Assembly: GCF_005047595.1 (NCBI RefSeq)
Contig: NZ_SUPL01000010.1
Span: 1-63,586 of the forward strand
Source: Pontimicrobium aquaticum
GTDB lineage: Bacteria; Bacteroidota; Bacteroidia; Flavobacteriales; Flavobacteriaceae
DNA length: 63,586 nucleotides
Direction of reading: 5' to 3'
The notes under the pieces are model-generated. The model made no database searches. It had not been told where the DNA came from and saw only the letters and a list, made by a program, of their open reading frames with translations. Of the stretch, positions 47,420 to 56,654 are shown piece by piece (position 1 is the stretch's first letter; each line of letters starts with the position of its first letter). The translations under genes were made by a program, and so were the position numbers.

Positions 47420-48754
47420 ATGAATCATTCTATCAAAAAGATATTTATCTTAATATCTATTTTAAGTTTTTCCATTGCTTGTTATTCTCAAACTACTGAA
47501 ATCCAAAAAGAAGAACGTCTAGCTTGGTTTAAAGATGCTAAACTTGGTATTTTTATACATTGGGGAATTTATAGCGTTAATGGCATTGACGAATCGTGGT
47601 CCTTCTACAATGGTTATATTCCGTATAACGAATACATGAAGCAGTTAAAGGGCTTTACAGCCAAGAAATACAATCCAGAGCATTGGGCTAAACTCATTAA
47701 AGAAAGTGGTGCAAAATACGCTGTAATTACAACCAAGCACCACGATGGTGTTGCATTATGGGATACTAAACATAGTGATTTGAATGTTGTAGATAAAACC
47801 AAAGCTATGCGTGACCTTATAAAACCTTTTGCTGAAGCTGTTAGAAACGAAGGTCTTAAATTAGGTCTGTATTACTCACTGCTAGATTGGTCACACGACG
47901 ATTACCCAAACTTTACAAGGGATAAAAAACGTTATGAAAACGATAGCTTAAAATGGAATCGTTTCACCAAATTTAATTTTAGTCAGTTAGAAGAACTTAC
48001 CAAATTCAACCCAGATTTATATTGGTTTGATGGCGATTGGGAACAAAGCGCCGAAACATGGAAAGCAAAAGAGATTAGAGATTTATTACTCAGTAAAACA
48101 CCACACACCATTATTAATTCGAGGCTTCAAGGCTATGGCGATTACGCCACACCAGAACAAGGTATTCCAGTATCTAAACCAAAAAGTGAGTTTTGGGAAT
48201 TATGCATGACCATGAATAATTCTTGGGGATACCAACCTAATGATACCGCTTATAAAACCTCCAATCAAATTATTAGAATTTTAGTGGATTGCATTAGTAT
48301 GGGAGGAAATTTACTCTTAGATATTGCGCCAAAACCAGATGGTACTATTCCAGGTGAACAAGTGACTATTTTAAAAGATTTAGGGCGTTGGACCAACAAA
48401 CACAAAACTGCCATTTATGGTACTCGTGCTGGAATTCCTCATGGGCATTTTAATGGTTATACAGCCTTAAATAAAGAAGGCAATATCCTATATCTTTATG
48501 TCGATAACAATCCAAATGGCTCATTACTCATTAAAGGATTAAAAAATAAGGTCAACAGGATTTGGGTAGTTGGCAATGGGACTAAACTAGAACATAAGGT
48601 TGTTGGAAAACAGTATTGGAGTAATGTTCCTGGTTTGCTATACATTGATTTACCAGAGCATGTACAAGATAAAGACGTGACTGTAATTGCTGTACTTTTA
48701 GATGGTAAAATTGATTTATATCGTGAAGCTGGCCATACTATAGAAGATAATTAA
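47420..48754 (+). CDS. GH29-type alpha-L-fucosidase
   Basis: A 444-aa secreted glycosidase with signal MNHSIKKIFILISILSFSIA and cut near CYSQ. Family marks: FKDAKLGIFIHWGIYSV, TTKHHDGVALWDT, DLYWFDGDWE with the Asp of the nucleophile segment, and the GGNLLLDIAPKPDGTI motif. It releases fucose from algal or host glycans. ATG 47420 was preferred over 47402, which adds six residues before the signal peptide but overlaps the previous stop (ATGA), so either is possible. Confidence 0.9.
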   Translation: MNHSIKKIFILISILSFSIACYSQTTEIQKEERLAWFKDAKLGIFIHWGIYSVNGIDESWSFYNGYIPYNEYMKQLKGFTAKKYNPEHWAKLIKESGAKYAVITTKHHDGVALWDTKHSDLNVVDKTKAMRDLIKPFAEAVRNEGLKLGLYYSLLDWSHDDYPNFTRDKKRYENDSLKWNRFTKFNFSQLEELTKFNPDLYWFDGDWEQSAETWKAKEIRDLLLSKTPHTIINSRLQGYGDYATPEQGIPVSKPKSEFWELCMTMNNSWGYQPNDTAYKTSNQIIRILVDCISMGGNLLLDIAPKPDGTIPGEQVTILKDLGRWTNKHKTAIYGTRAGIPHGHFNGYTALNKEGNILYLYVDNNPNGSLLIKGLKNKVNRIWVVGNGTKLEHKVVGKQYWSNVPGLLYIDLPEHVQDKDVTVIAVLLDGKIDLYREAGHTIEDN

Positions 48755-48791
48755 TTACCTTGAAATAATAAATAAAAACAATTAATAAATA

Positions 48792-50333
48792 ATGAAACGT
48801 ATTCTTTCCCTCATTGCAATTTGTATTCTTTTTACTTCTGAAATACAAGCACAACAAACAAATGTTGACTTAAAAGCACTTGACACTTACTATGAAAAAA
48901 TGGTGAAAGATTGGGATGTTCCAAGTGCTACCATTGGCATTGTAAAAGATGGTAAACTCATTTTTACAGGAAATTATGGCACCATGGAAGTAGGTACCAA
49001 TCAAAAACCTAATGAGCATACTCTATATGCCATTGCATCTAACTCTAAAGCATTCACCTCAGCAATGATTGGTATGTTAGTACAAGAAGGCAAACTCAAC
49101 TGGAACGATAAAGTAGTAAAATATTTACCATATTTTGAAGTATATGATACTTGGGTGAGCAATAATGTAACTATTAGAGATATTCTAAGTCATCGTGTTG
49201 GTTTGGGTACTTTTAGTGGTGATAACATTTGGTATAAATCCAATCTTCCTGCCGAAGACATTATTAAGCGTATAAAACATGTGCCACAAGCTTACGATTT
49301 TAGAGCTGGTTATGGCTATTCTAACCTAATGTTTATAACTGCTGGTGAAATTATAGAGAAAGTTACTGGAAAAAGTTGGGCAGAAAATGTACAAGAACGC
49401 ATTTTAAATCCTTTAGGTATGACTCGCACAATTGCATCTGTTTATGATTTAGAAAAAAAAGGAAACTATGCCACGCCTCATGCGAGAAAAGATGATAAAA
49501 ACTATCCTATTCCTTGGGCAAAATGGGATAATGTCGCTGCTACTGGTGGTTTGATTTCAAGTGTGTCAGATATTTCAAAATGGATGATTTTTAATTTAAA
49601 TAATGGTATTCATGAAAAAGACACGTTGTTGTCTAAAAGAACTAGAAATATGGTGTGGACACCTCATAACAATCATTATATAGACCACACCACCAAAAAT
49701 GATTTCAATCAACATTTCAATGCCTATGGTCTAGGTTGGGGATTGAGCGATTATCATGGCCGATTAAAAGTTGGACACACTGGAGGTTACGATGGTATGA
49801 TTACCGCTGTGACCCTAATACCTGATGAAAATTTGGGTGTAGTTGTATTAACCAATGGACCAAAAAGCCCTATTATGGCTGCAACCTATTATGCGTTGGA
49901 TAAATTTTTAGGTGTTGAAAACGGTAAAGATTGGTCAACCGATTATTTAACCAATACTAATAGAAACGCTAAAAATGATACTCGCATTTCTGATAGAGTT
50001 AATAGTCGTGTTCTAAGTACTAAACCATCTGTACAACCAAAAGATTTTGTTGGAAATTATTATGCAGATATTTATGGCAAAATAAGTATCGTAGAAAAAA
50101 ATAATGAACTAAAACTTCAATTTTCACATTCACCATTATTATCTGCTACCTTAACACATTGGCATTACGATGTGTGGAAAATTAACTGGGATCACCCTCA
50201 TGCTTGGTTTAGTTTTGGTACTATAAAAATTAATACTGATAATAATTTAAAAGTAACTGGTTTTAATTTTGATGTCCCTAATGATGATTTCTTTTTTGAA
50301 GAAATTAAACCAAAGAAGATTAAATCCAACTAG
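48792..50333 (+). CDS. Serine beta-lactamase-like hydrolase
   Basis: A 513-aa class C-type hydrolase: signal MKRILSLIAICILFTSEIQA, catalytic SNSKAF (SxxK) near residue 78, YSN triad in GYGYSNLMF, HTGGYDG (KTG-like), then a C-terminal domain of about 110 residues (DFVGNYYADIYGKISIVEKN). Acts on peptides or esters outside the cytoplasm; substrate unknown. It follows the fucosidase by 37 bases. Confidence 0.9.
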   Translation: MKRILSLIAICILFTSEIQAQQTNVDLKALDTYYEKMVKDWDVPSATIGIVKDGKLIFTGNYGTMEVGTNQKPNEHTLYAIASNSKAFTSAMIGMLVQEGKLNWNDKVVKYLPYFEVYDTWVSNNVTIRDILSHRVGLGTFSGDNIWYKSNLPAEDIIKRIKHVPQAYDFRAGYGYSNLMFITAGEIIEKVTGKSWAENVQERILNPLGMTRTIASVYDLEKKGNYATPHARKDDKNYPIPWAKWDNVAATGGLISSVSDISKWMIFNLNNGIHEKDTLLSKRTRNMVWTPHNNHYIDHTTKNDFNQHFNAYGLGWGLSDYHGRLKVGHTGGYDGMITAVTLIPDENLGVVVLTNGPKSPIMAATYYALDKFLGVENGKDWSTDYLTNTNRNAKNDTRISDRVNSRVLSTKPSVQPKDFVGNYYADIYGKISIVEKNNELKLQFSHSPLLSATLTHWHYDVWKINWDHPHAWFSFGTIKINTDNNLKVTGFNFDVPNDDFFFEEIKPKKIKSN

Positions 50334-50346
50334 CCTAAAATATTTC

Positions 50347-50455
50347 GTCAGTTTGAGTGCTAAATCTATGATTTAGTGTATCGAAAACAGAAATATTTTA
50401 GACATAAATTCACTTCTAGATACTAAATTCTTTTCAGAATTTCACTCGAAGTGAC
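50347..50455. repeat. Intergenic palindromic element (REP/MITE-like)
   Basis: GTCAGTTTGAGTG (50347-50359) and CACTCGAAGTGAC (50443-50455) are imperfect terminal inverted repeats (11 of 13 pairs). The interior holds a small hairpin CTAAATC-tat-GATTTAG. A similar degenerate end appears near 16110-16140. Nothing encoded. Confidence 0.5.
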
Positions 50456-50509
50456 ACTTTTAAAATGAAACATTACTATATTTAATAAGGTCTTTTAAAA
50501 ACTTCTTAA

Positions 50510-51778
50510 ATGAAAAAACTATATCGTAGAAATTTTGTAAAGCAGCTTTTTACAGGTGTTGCAGGAACTGTTTTGCTGTCTTCATATAAACTAAGTGATA
50601 TAGATTATCCTTTATACTCGTTTGATGAAAATGATAATAGTGAAGCCTTTTGGGAAAACATAAAGGCGCAGTTCAAGTTTGCACCAAATTTACGGTATTT
50701 TAATAATGGATCGTTAGGATCCTGTCCAATAGCTGTACAAAAAGCAACGAATGAATTTAGAGCAACATTAGATGCATTTCCATCAAAATATATGTGGGGA
50801 GGTTGGTATAATGAAAAGGAAGATGTACGACAAAAAGTAGCCGATTTATTCTCTGTAGATAAAGAAGAAATTGCCTTAACGCACAATACTACCGAAGGTA
50901 TGAACCTCATCGCTAGAAGTTTTAATCTCAAAGAAGGTGATGAAGTAATTTTAATAGATCACGAACACAAAAGTAGTGTTGTTCCTTTTACCGTTTGGCA
51001 AGAAGAACGAGGTATAAAATTAGTTCGCCCTGTAATTCCAATACTTCCAGAAAAAGTTGAAGATATTGTAAAAGTATATGAAGATGCCATTACTCCTCGT
51101 ACCAAAATTATATCGATGTGCCATGTAGTCAATACCAATGGTATGATATTGCCTGTAAAAGAAGTCTCAGAAATGGCACATAAAAAAGGCATTCTAGTTG
51201 CTGTTGATGGCGCACAAGCCGCAGGCATGTTCGATATTAACTTAAAAGATTTGGGCTGTGATTTTTATACCGTTAGCGCCCACAAATGGTTATTTGCCCC
51301 TAAAGGTATTGCTATGTTTTATGCTAAGAAAGAAAGTCAGCATCACCTAAAACCACTAATTGTTGCTAATGGACATACCGATAAAAGTATAAGACGTTTA
51401 GAGAATTACAACACCAGAAACTTACCAGAATTATTGGGTTTTGGTAGTGCTGTTGATTTTATAAATAGTATTGGAAAAGAAAAAATATCGAAACGCTCCT
51501 ACGAGTTAAAACATTACTTTAGAAACAAAGTAAAAAACAACCCAAAGTTTAAATTAAAAACACCCGAACATGATGGATTGTCGTGTGCGATTCAAACATT
51601 AGAAGTTGTTAGTAAAAATGTACGTGATGTAAAAAACAAATTGAGTAACGATTATGGTATCGATACACGACCAATGAGCAGCTATGGCTTAAATGGCGTA
51701 CGTATTTCCTTCGCCATATTTATTACCAAAAAAGATATTGATTATTTAGTGGATGCTTTGGAAGCCATTGCAAGCTAA
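50510..51778 (+). CDS. Tat-type aminotransferase class V-fold enzyme
   Basis: A 422-aa PLP enzyme. N-terminus MKKLYRRNFVKQLFTGVAGT carries a twin-arginine-like RRNFVK motif, then a hydrophobic run. PLP site: AVDGAQAAG and FYTVSAHKWLFAPKG with the Lys of Schiff base in SAHKW. Resembles isopenicillin-N-epimerase or cysteine-desulfurase-like enzymes that are folded in the cytoplasm and exported. Substrate unknown. Confidence 0.85.
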   Translation: MKKLYRRNFVKQLFTGVAGTVLLSSYKLSDIDYPLYSFDENDNSEAFWENIKAQFKFAPNLRYFNNGSLGSCPIAVQKATNEFRATLDAFPSKYMWGGWYNEKEDVRQKVADLFSVDKEEIALTHNTTEGMNLIARSFNLKEGDEVILIDHEHKSSVVPFTVWQEERGIKLVRPVIPILPEKVEDIVKVYEDAITPRTKIISMCHVVNTNGMILPVKEVSEMAHKKGILVAVDGAQAAGMFDINLKDLGCDFYTVSAHKWLFAPKGIAMFYAKKESQHHLKPLIVANGHTDKSIRRLENYNTRNLPELLGFGSAVDFINSIGKEKISKRSYELKHYFRNKVKNNPKFKLKTPEHDGLSCAIQTLEVVSKNVRDVKNKLSNDYGIDTRPMSSYGLNGVRISFAIFITKKDIDYLVDALEAIAS

Positions 51779-51872
51779 TCCATTTGACTTTGTAAGAAAA
51801 AACACCTAACTTCGTTTAACAGTCGATAAACTTCAATTGAAACTGAATTTATCTTAACATTAAACGAAATTC

Positions 51873-51895
51873 AAAAAAAAAAAAAAAAAAAAAAA
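51873..51895. repeat. A23 homopolymer
   Basis: Twenty-three consecutive A on the plus strand form the T-run of the guaB terminator on the minus strand. Length is prone to slippage and sequencing error. Confidence 0.9.
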
Positions 51896-51914
51896 CAGCA
51901 CCAAAGGTGCTGTT
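51873..51914 (-). terminator. Terminator of guaB
   Basis: AACAGCACC (51914-51906 on the minus strand) pairs with GGTGCTGTT (51902-51894), loop of three, then a long T-run. It lies 39 bases beyond the guaB stop. Confidence 0.92.
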
Positions 51915-51953
51915 AAATCAATATAAATAAGATTCCTGTTTCCACAGGAATTA

Positions 51954-53426
51954 TTACCTCGAATAATTAGGAGCTTCCTTAGTAATCGTTACGTTATGCG
52001 GATGACTTTCACCAATTCCAGCGGCTGTAATTTTCACAAACTTACCTTTGTCTTGAAGCGAAGCGATATCTATAGCACCGCAGTAACCCATTCCTGCACG
52101 TAAACCTCCAACAAATTGGTGAATGCTTTCATACAGTTCTCCTTTATAAGGTACACGACCAACAATGCCTTCTGGTACTAGTTTTTTAATATCGTCTTCT
52201 ACATCTTGGAAATAACGGTCTTTACTGCCTTGTTTCATGGCTTCCACAGAACCCATTCCTCTATAAGACTTAAACTTTCTGCCTTCGTAAATAATGGTCT
52301 CTCCTGGAGATTCTTGTGTTCCTGCTAATAACGATCCCAACATCACACAATCGGCTCCAGCAGCAATAGCTTTTGGGATATCGCCTGTATAACGAATACC
52401 TCCATCTGCAATTACTGGCACACCACTACCCTTTAAAGCAGCAGCTACTTCTAGTACTGCTGAAAATTGTGGAAAACCAACACCTGCAACCACTCTAGTA
52501 GTACAAATAGACCCTGGACCAATACCAACTTTTACAGCATCTGCTCCAGCTTCCACTAAATATTTAGCAGCTTCGGCTGTTGCTATGTTTCCAACTATAA
52601 CTTCTAGTTTAGGGAAACTTGCTTTTACTTCTTTTAACACATTTACAACACCTTTGGTGTGTCCATGGGCTGTATCGATTATTACAGCGTCAACACCTGC
52701 TTTTACCAACGCAGCAGCTCTATCAACCGCATCACCTGTTACGCCTATAGCCGCAGCAACACGTAAACGACCATAACTATCCTTATTAGCTATTGGTTTT
52801 TGTGTTACTTTAGTAATATCTCTAAAGGTTATTAAGCCTTCTAGTTTATAATTATCGTCAACAATTAAAAGCTTTTCAATTTTATTTTTTTGTAAAATGA
52901 TTTCAGCATCTTTTAGCGAAGTTCCAACAGAAGCTGTTACCAAGTTCTCACCTGTCATTACCTCAACTATTGGTCTGTCATTGTTGTGTTCAAAACGTAA
53001 ATCACGATTAGTTACAATACCTTTTAGTATTCCATCTTCATCAACAATTGGAATACCTCCAATACTATACTCTTTCATAAATTGCTTAGCATCCAACACA
53101 TTTGCTGTTAGAGGCAAGGTTACAGGATCTATAATCATTCCGCTTTCGGCACGTTTTACCTTACGTACTTTAGCAGCTTGCTCCTCAATAGTCATGTTTT
53201 TATGTAACACACCTATTCCTCCCTCACGAGCCATGGCTATGGCCATTCTGCTTTCGGTAACCGTGTCCATTGCAGCAGATATAATAGGTACATTTATAGT
53301 AATGTTCCTGGTAAATTTTGATTGAATACTAACCTCGCGTGGTAAAATTTCGGAATATGCTGGAACCAAGAGTACGTCGTCATAAGTAAGACCTTCTCCA
53401 ACAATTTTGTTTTGATGTGCAATCAT
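51954..53426 (-). CDS. guaB: Inosine-5'-monophosphate dehydrogenase
   Basis: A 490-aa enzyme for the first committed step of GMP synthesis. Catalytic loop [18 protein letters not shown] with Cys in SICTTR; two CBS domains at about 95-210 ([20 protein letters not shown] and [17 protein letters not shown]). Flap [10 protein letters not shown] and C-terminal SHPHNVTI are present. Standalone with terminator downstream. Confidence 0.97.
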   Translation of the reverse strand: MIAHQNKIVGEGLTYDDVLLVPAYSEILPREVSIQSKFTRNITINVPIISAAMDTVTESRMAIAMAREGGIGVLHKNMTIEEQAAKVRKVKRAESGMIIDPVTLPLTANVLDAKQFMKEYSIGGIPIVDEDGILKGIVTNRDLRFEHNNDRPIVEVMTGENLVTASVGTSLKDAEIILQKNKIEKLLIVDDNYKLEGLITFRDITKVTQKPIANKDSYGRLRVAAAIGVTGDAVDRAAALVKAGVDAVIIDTAHGHTKGVVNVLKEVKASFPKLEVIVGNIATAEAAKYLVEAGADAVKVGIGPGSICTTRVVAGVGFPQFSAVLEVAAALKGSGVPVIADGGIRYTGDIPKAIAAGADCVMLGSLLAGTQESPGETIIYEGRKFKSYRGMGSVEAMKQGSKDRYFQDVEDDIKKLVPEGIVGRVPYKGELYESIHQFVGGLRAGMGYCGAIDIASLQDKGKFVKITAAGIGESHPHNVTITKEAPNYSR

Positions 53427-53575
53427 TGCTTTAGCTTTTAATTGCGTGCAAATTTACACTTTTTATTTCATTTATTGTGAATGTATTTTATTAAAGTATC
53501 TATTTGCAACGTCCTAAACAAACAGATTTTTTTAATGTGATACGAAATAGTTAATTTTAGTCTTTAATTTTATAT

Positions 53576-54829
53576 ATGGAAGCCTACGCAAATGCCTTAT
53601 TATATGCAATTCCTTTCTTTATTGTATTAGTTTTAGTTGAAATAGCTTATGGCTATTTTATAAAGAATCAAACGCATAATGTTATGGATACTATTTCTAG
53701 CTTGAGTTCTGGTTTAACAAATATTATTAAAGATTCTTTAGGATTGGTTATAATAATTATTTCTTATCCATACTTGTTAGAACATTTAGCTCTATTTAAA
53801 ATTGAAGCTACATGGCTAGTGTACGTTATTGCTTTTATAGCAATTGATTTTGCTAGTTATTGGAATCATAGATTGAGTCATAAAATTAACTTTTTTTGGA
53901 ATCAACACGTCATACATCACAGTAGTGAAGAGTTTAATTTAGCATGTGCTTTAAGACAATCTATTTCTAACCTTTTAGGCTACTTCCCTATTTTATTAAT
54001 TCCAGCCGCTTTGATTGGAGTTCCTCATAAGGTAATCGTATTATTAGCTCCCATACATTTATTTGCGCAATTTTGGTATCATACCAAACATATAGGGAAA
54101 TTAGGTGTGTTTGAATACATTATTGTTACACCATCACAACACCGTGTGCATCATGCCATTAATGAAGAATATATAGACAAAAATTTAGCTGCTATTTTTT
54201 GTGTTTGGGATAGACTATTTGGTACGTTTCAAGAAGAATTAGACGATGTTCCTCCAGTGTATGGCGTTTTAAAACCTGCGCATACTTGGAATCCTATACT
54301 CATTAATTTTCAACATATTTGGCGACTTATTAAAGACGCTTGGAGAACTAACAACTGGCTTGATAAATTGCGTATTTGGTTTATGCCAACAGGTTGGAGA
54401 CCAAAAGATGTCGCTAAAAAATTTCCTATTACAACTGTAACCGAACCTTATTCACTAAAAAAATATAATACCAACCCGTCAAGGTTTTTAATTTGGTGGT
54501 CTATTTCCCAGTTAGTGGCCACAACCTTACTTATGCTATTTATGTTTTATAATTATGCTAATATTGAGTTTAACAATCTGTTGCTTTACGGATTAATTGT
54601 TTTTATAGGCATCTATGGCTATACCTCAATAATGGATAAAATGAAATTTGCCTGGGTAATAGAAATTGTTTTTAGTTGCTTAGGATTATTTGTACTATAT
54701 AGAACAGGAAGTTGGTTTGGGTTAGATGCATATAGTTACTTTGGAAACTATATAGTTGCCTTATACTTTGTAAGTACTATTTTTGGAGCTATTTACTTTG
54801 CATCAAAACAGTTTATTAAAAAACCCTAA
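53576..54829 (+). CDS. Sterol desaturase / fatty acid hydroxylase superfamily protein
   Basis: A 417-aa membrane protein with about eight TM segments. The di-iron His clusters are ASYWNHRLSHKINFFWNQHVI/HHSS (residues about 95-118) and HRVHHAINEEYIDKN. The C-terminal third (about 310-417) is four TM helices without His clusters. It likely hydroxylates or desaturates a lipid. It overlaps the convergent Cys-rich gene by 4 bases. Confidence 0.88.
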   Translation: MEAYANALLYAIPFFIVLVLVEIAYGYFIKNQTHNVMDTISSLSSGLTNIIKDSLGLVIIIISYPYLLEHLALFKIEATWLVYVIAFIAIDFASYWNHRLSHKINFFWNQHVIHHSSEEFNLACALRQSISNLLGYFPILLIPAALIGVPHKVIVLLAPIHLFAQFWYHTKHIGKLGVFEYIIVTPSQHRVHHAINEEYIDKNLAAIFCVWDRLFGTFQEELDDVPPVYGVLKPAHTWNPILINFQHIWRLIKDAWRTNNWLDKLRIWFMPTGWRPKDVAKKFPITTVTEPYSLKKYNTNPSRFLIWWSISQLVATTLLMLFMFYNYANIEFNNLLLYGLIVFIGIYGYTSIMDKMKFAWVIEIVFSCLGLFVLYRTGSWFGLDAYSYFGNYIVALYFVSTIFGAIYFASKQFIKKP

Positions 54830-54969
54830 CGCTTAGGACAACGCTTACAATTAGTTTTACCCTTTTTCTTAAACTTTTTACAGCATTTCTTTTTTACATC
54901 ACCACAACCATTAACAACACAAGGTGTCATTATAAACACTGGTGATGCACAACTACTGGGATTAGGCAT
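54826..54969 (-). CDS. Small Cys-rich basic protein downstream of ferritin
   Basis: A 47-aa protein too short for routine ORF lists: it begins MPNPSSCASPVFIMTPCVV and ends with a Lys-rich stretch containing CC and the CKRCPKR tail. It has seven Cys and about sixteen Lys/Arg. Its ATG is 5 bases after the ferritin stop, suggesting one transcript. I do not recognise it; the Cys pattern could bind iron, zinc or copper. Confidence 0.65.
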   Translation of the reverse strand: MPNPSSCASPVFIMTPCVVNGCGDVKKKCCKKFKKKGKTNCKRCPKR

Positions 54970-54974
54970 AACGG

Positions 54975-55481
54975 TTAAGCAGTGTTTTTATTTGCTTGTG
55001 CAATGGTATTAATATCCCTATCAAATAAATAGTGTCCAGATTTATCTTCTCCAATAATATTTAATTTATCGAGTAAAGTTCTAGCAACTGCTTCTTCTTC
55101 TAATTGCTCTGTAACATACCACTGCATAAAATTATGTACGTTATAATCTTTATGCTCTAGGCATTCAAAAATAATGTGGTTGATTTTTTGTGTTACAAAC
55201 ATTTCACTTTCAAGAAACAATTCAAACAATTCGTTTAAAGATTTGTAATCTGCTTTAGGCTTTTCAAGGTTTGGAACAATGGCATTTCCACTTCGTTCGT
55301 TAATAAACTTTACTAATTTAATCATGTGTACACGTTCTTCTTCCGATTGTGAATAAAAAAAATCGGCCACACCATTATAACCTTTAGCATCTGCCCAAGA
55401 GGCCATGGCTAAATATTGCATTGAAGCCTTTGCCTCAAACTTTACTTGATCGTTTAATAATTGTTCTATTACTTGATTCAT
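54975..55481 (-). CDS. Ferritin
   Basis: A 168-aa non-haem ferritin of the FtnA type: VKFEAKASMQYLAMASWADA first helix with the di-iron Glu, FYSQSEEERVHMIKL with the ExxH motif, and C-terminal MQWYVTEQLEEEAVARTLLDK with the ExxxE iron ligands. Stores iron in a 24-mer shell. Confidence 0.95.
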   Translation of the reverse strand: MNQVIEQLLNDQVKFEAKASMQYLAMASWADAKGYNGVADFFYSQSEEERVHMIKLVKFINERSGNAIVPNLEKPKADYKSLNELFELFLESEMFVTQKINHIIFECLEHKDYNVHNFMQWYVTEQLEEEAVARTLLDKLNIIGEDKSGHYLFDRDINTIAQANKNTA

Positions 55482-55542
55482 ACCATAAATTTTACATCCA
55501 TAAAGATACTTAAACTTCCTTTTAATTGTAAATGAATTTAAA

Positions 55543-56043
55543 CTATTTACTAACGTTGTTTTGTTTAAAAAGTTGATATAAAATTATTATAATAGCAACC
55601 GTGAACGTAAGCGTCATTAATACACCTGAAAACATCACTATGTATTTCACCCATAAAATACCTTTCCATAAAAAGTAAAGTCCTCCAAACGTAAGAATCA
55701 CAGATATAAATGGTTCAAGAATCAAAAATAATTTTAACTTTTTTCCAAGTTGTGTGGTACTTAAAATACCACCTACTAAAAAGAAAATAATAGACATTGA
55801 CAAAATATGATTATGCACCAACGTAAGCATTTCCTTTTCGCTTTTTTTAAATTTCATAACCTCAGCGTTTTCATCACTTTCGTTTCCCAAATATTGTTCT
55901 TCAATACCATTTGGATTTGCTGACGATGTTTCTCCTACAAATAGTAATCCAGTATAAAAACCAATACTGAGCACAATTATAAATGCACCTATTAATAATT
56001 TAATTTCTTTAGGAACTGTATAAATTAATCCGTTTAGCTGCAT
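55543..56043 (-). CDS. Four-TM membrane protein
   Basis: A 166-aa protein with TM segments near residues 15-38, 76-97, 103-124 and 131-158. A central acidic stretch (NGIEEQYLGNESDENAE) precedes LVHNHILSM, whose two His could bind metal or haem. Its ATG overlaps the last base of the FMN-binding gene stop, so it is translationally coupled. Family not recognised. Confidence 0.6.
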   Translation of the reverse strand: MQLNGLIYTVPKEIKLLIGAFIIVLSIGFYTGLLFVGETSSANPNGIEEQYLGNESDENAEVMKFKKSEKEMLTLVHNHILSMSIIFFLVGGILSTTQLGKKLKLFLILEPFISVILTFGGLYFLWKGILWVKYIVMFSGVLMTLTFTVAIIIILYQLFKQNNVSK

Positions 56044-56570
56044 TACAATAATTCTTTTTGATGAAGGATCTTTATAGACTTTAATAAATTATTTACAGCA
56101 TTAGTCATAGACTTAACCGAAATTGTTGCGCCAGAAATTGCTGCAATATTATCTCCATAAATAAGTTTATCGTTTAGCGTTTTACCAACCAGTTGTTTTA
56201 ACCAACGCTTACTACCTATTTCATTCCCATAATCTTCTCTATAAATTAACACTTTTGATTTTTTGATAATGAAATCATTATCAAAAAGTACTAAATAATC
56301 AAACTCATCAGTTTTACTTGGTGCTTTTGAAACATAAGCAAAACCAACAACATTATTATTACTCAATATTTTAAATAAGCTGTTGTCTTCAAACTTACTT
56401 GGTAAAGCATCAGTAATAGATTTATCAAATGTCACAGGTATTAACTTGTGTGCTTCTATACTATAAACTTCTTTAATCTGCTTATCAACTTTTTTTTGAA
56501 TGTTTTTAGGAAGATTAGAAACCACCAACACCAAACTAAAAATTGAAATCAGTATATATTTAAAATTCAT
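56043..56570 (-). CDS. FMN-binding domain protein
   Basis: A 175-aa exported protein with signal MNFKYILISIFSLVLVVS. The ISGATISVKSMT motif near residues 145-156 matches the S/DGATxS site where ApbE attaches FMN covalently to Thr. The rest follows the FMN_bind fold. Electron-transfer role near the membrane with the 4-TM neighbour is inferred. Confidence 0.85.
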   Translation of the reverse strand: MNFKYILISIFSLVLVVSNLPKNIQKKVDKQIKEVYSIEAHKLIPVTFDKSITDALPSKFEDNSLFKILSNNNVVGFAYVSKAPSKTDEFDYLVLFDNDFIIKKSKVLIYREDYGNEIGSKRWLKQLVGKTLNDKLIYGDNIAAISGATISVKSMTNAVNNLLKSIKILHQKELL

Positions 56571-56654
56571 TTTTTTACGTATTACTTAAAATACCAAATA
56601 GTTAAGATTAAAAATCAACCTTAACTATTTGATAAAAATTAACCAATTAAATTA

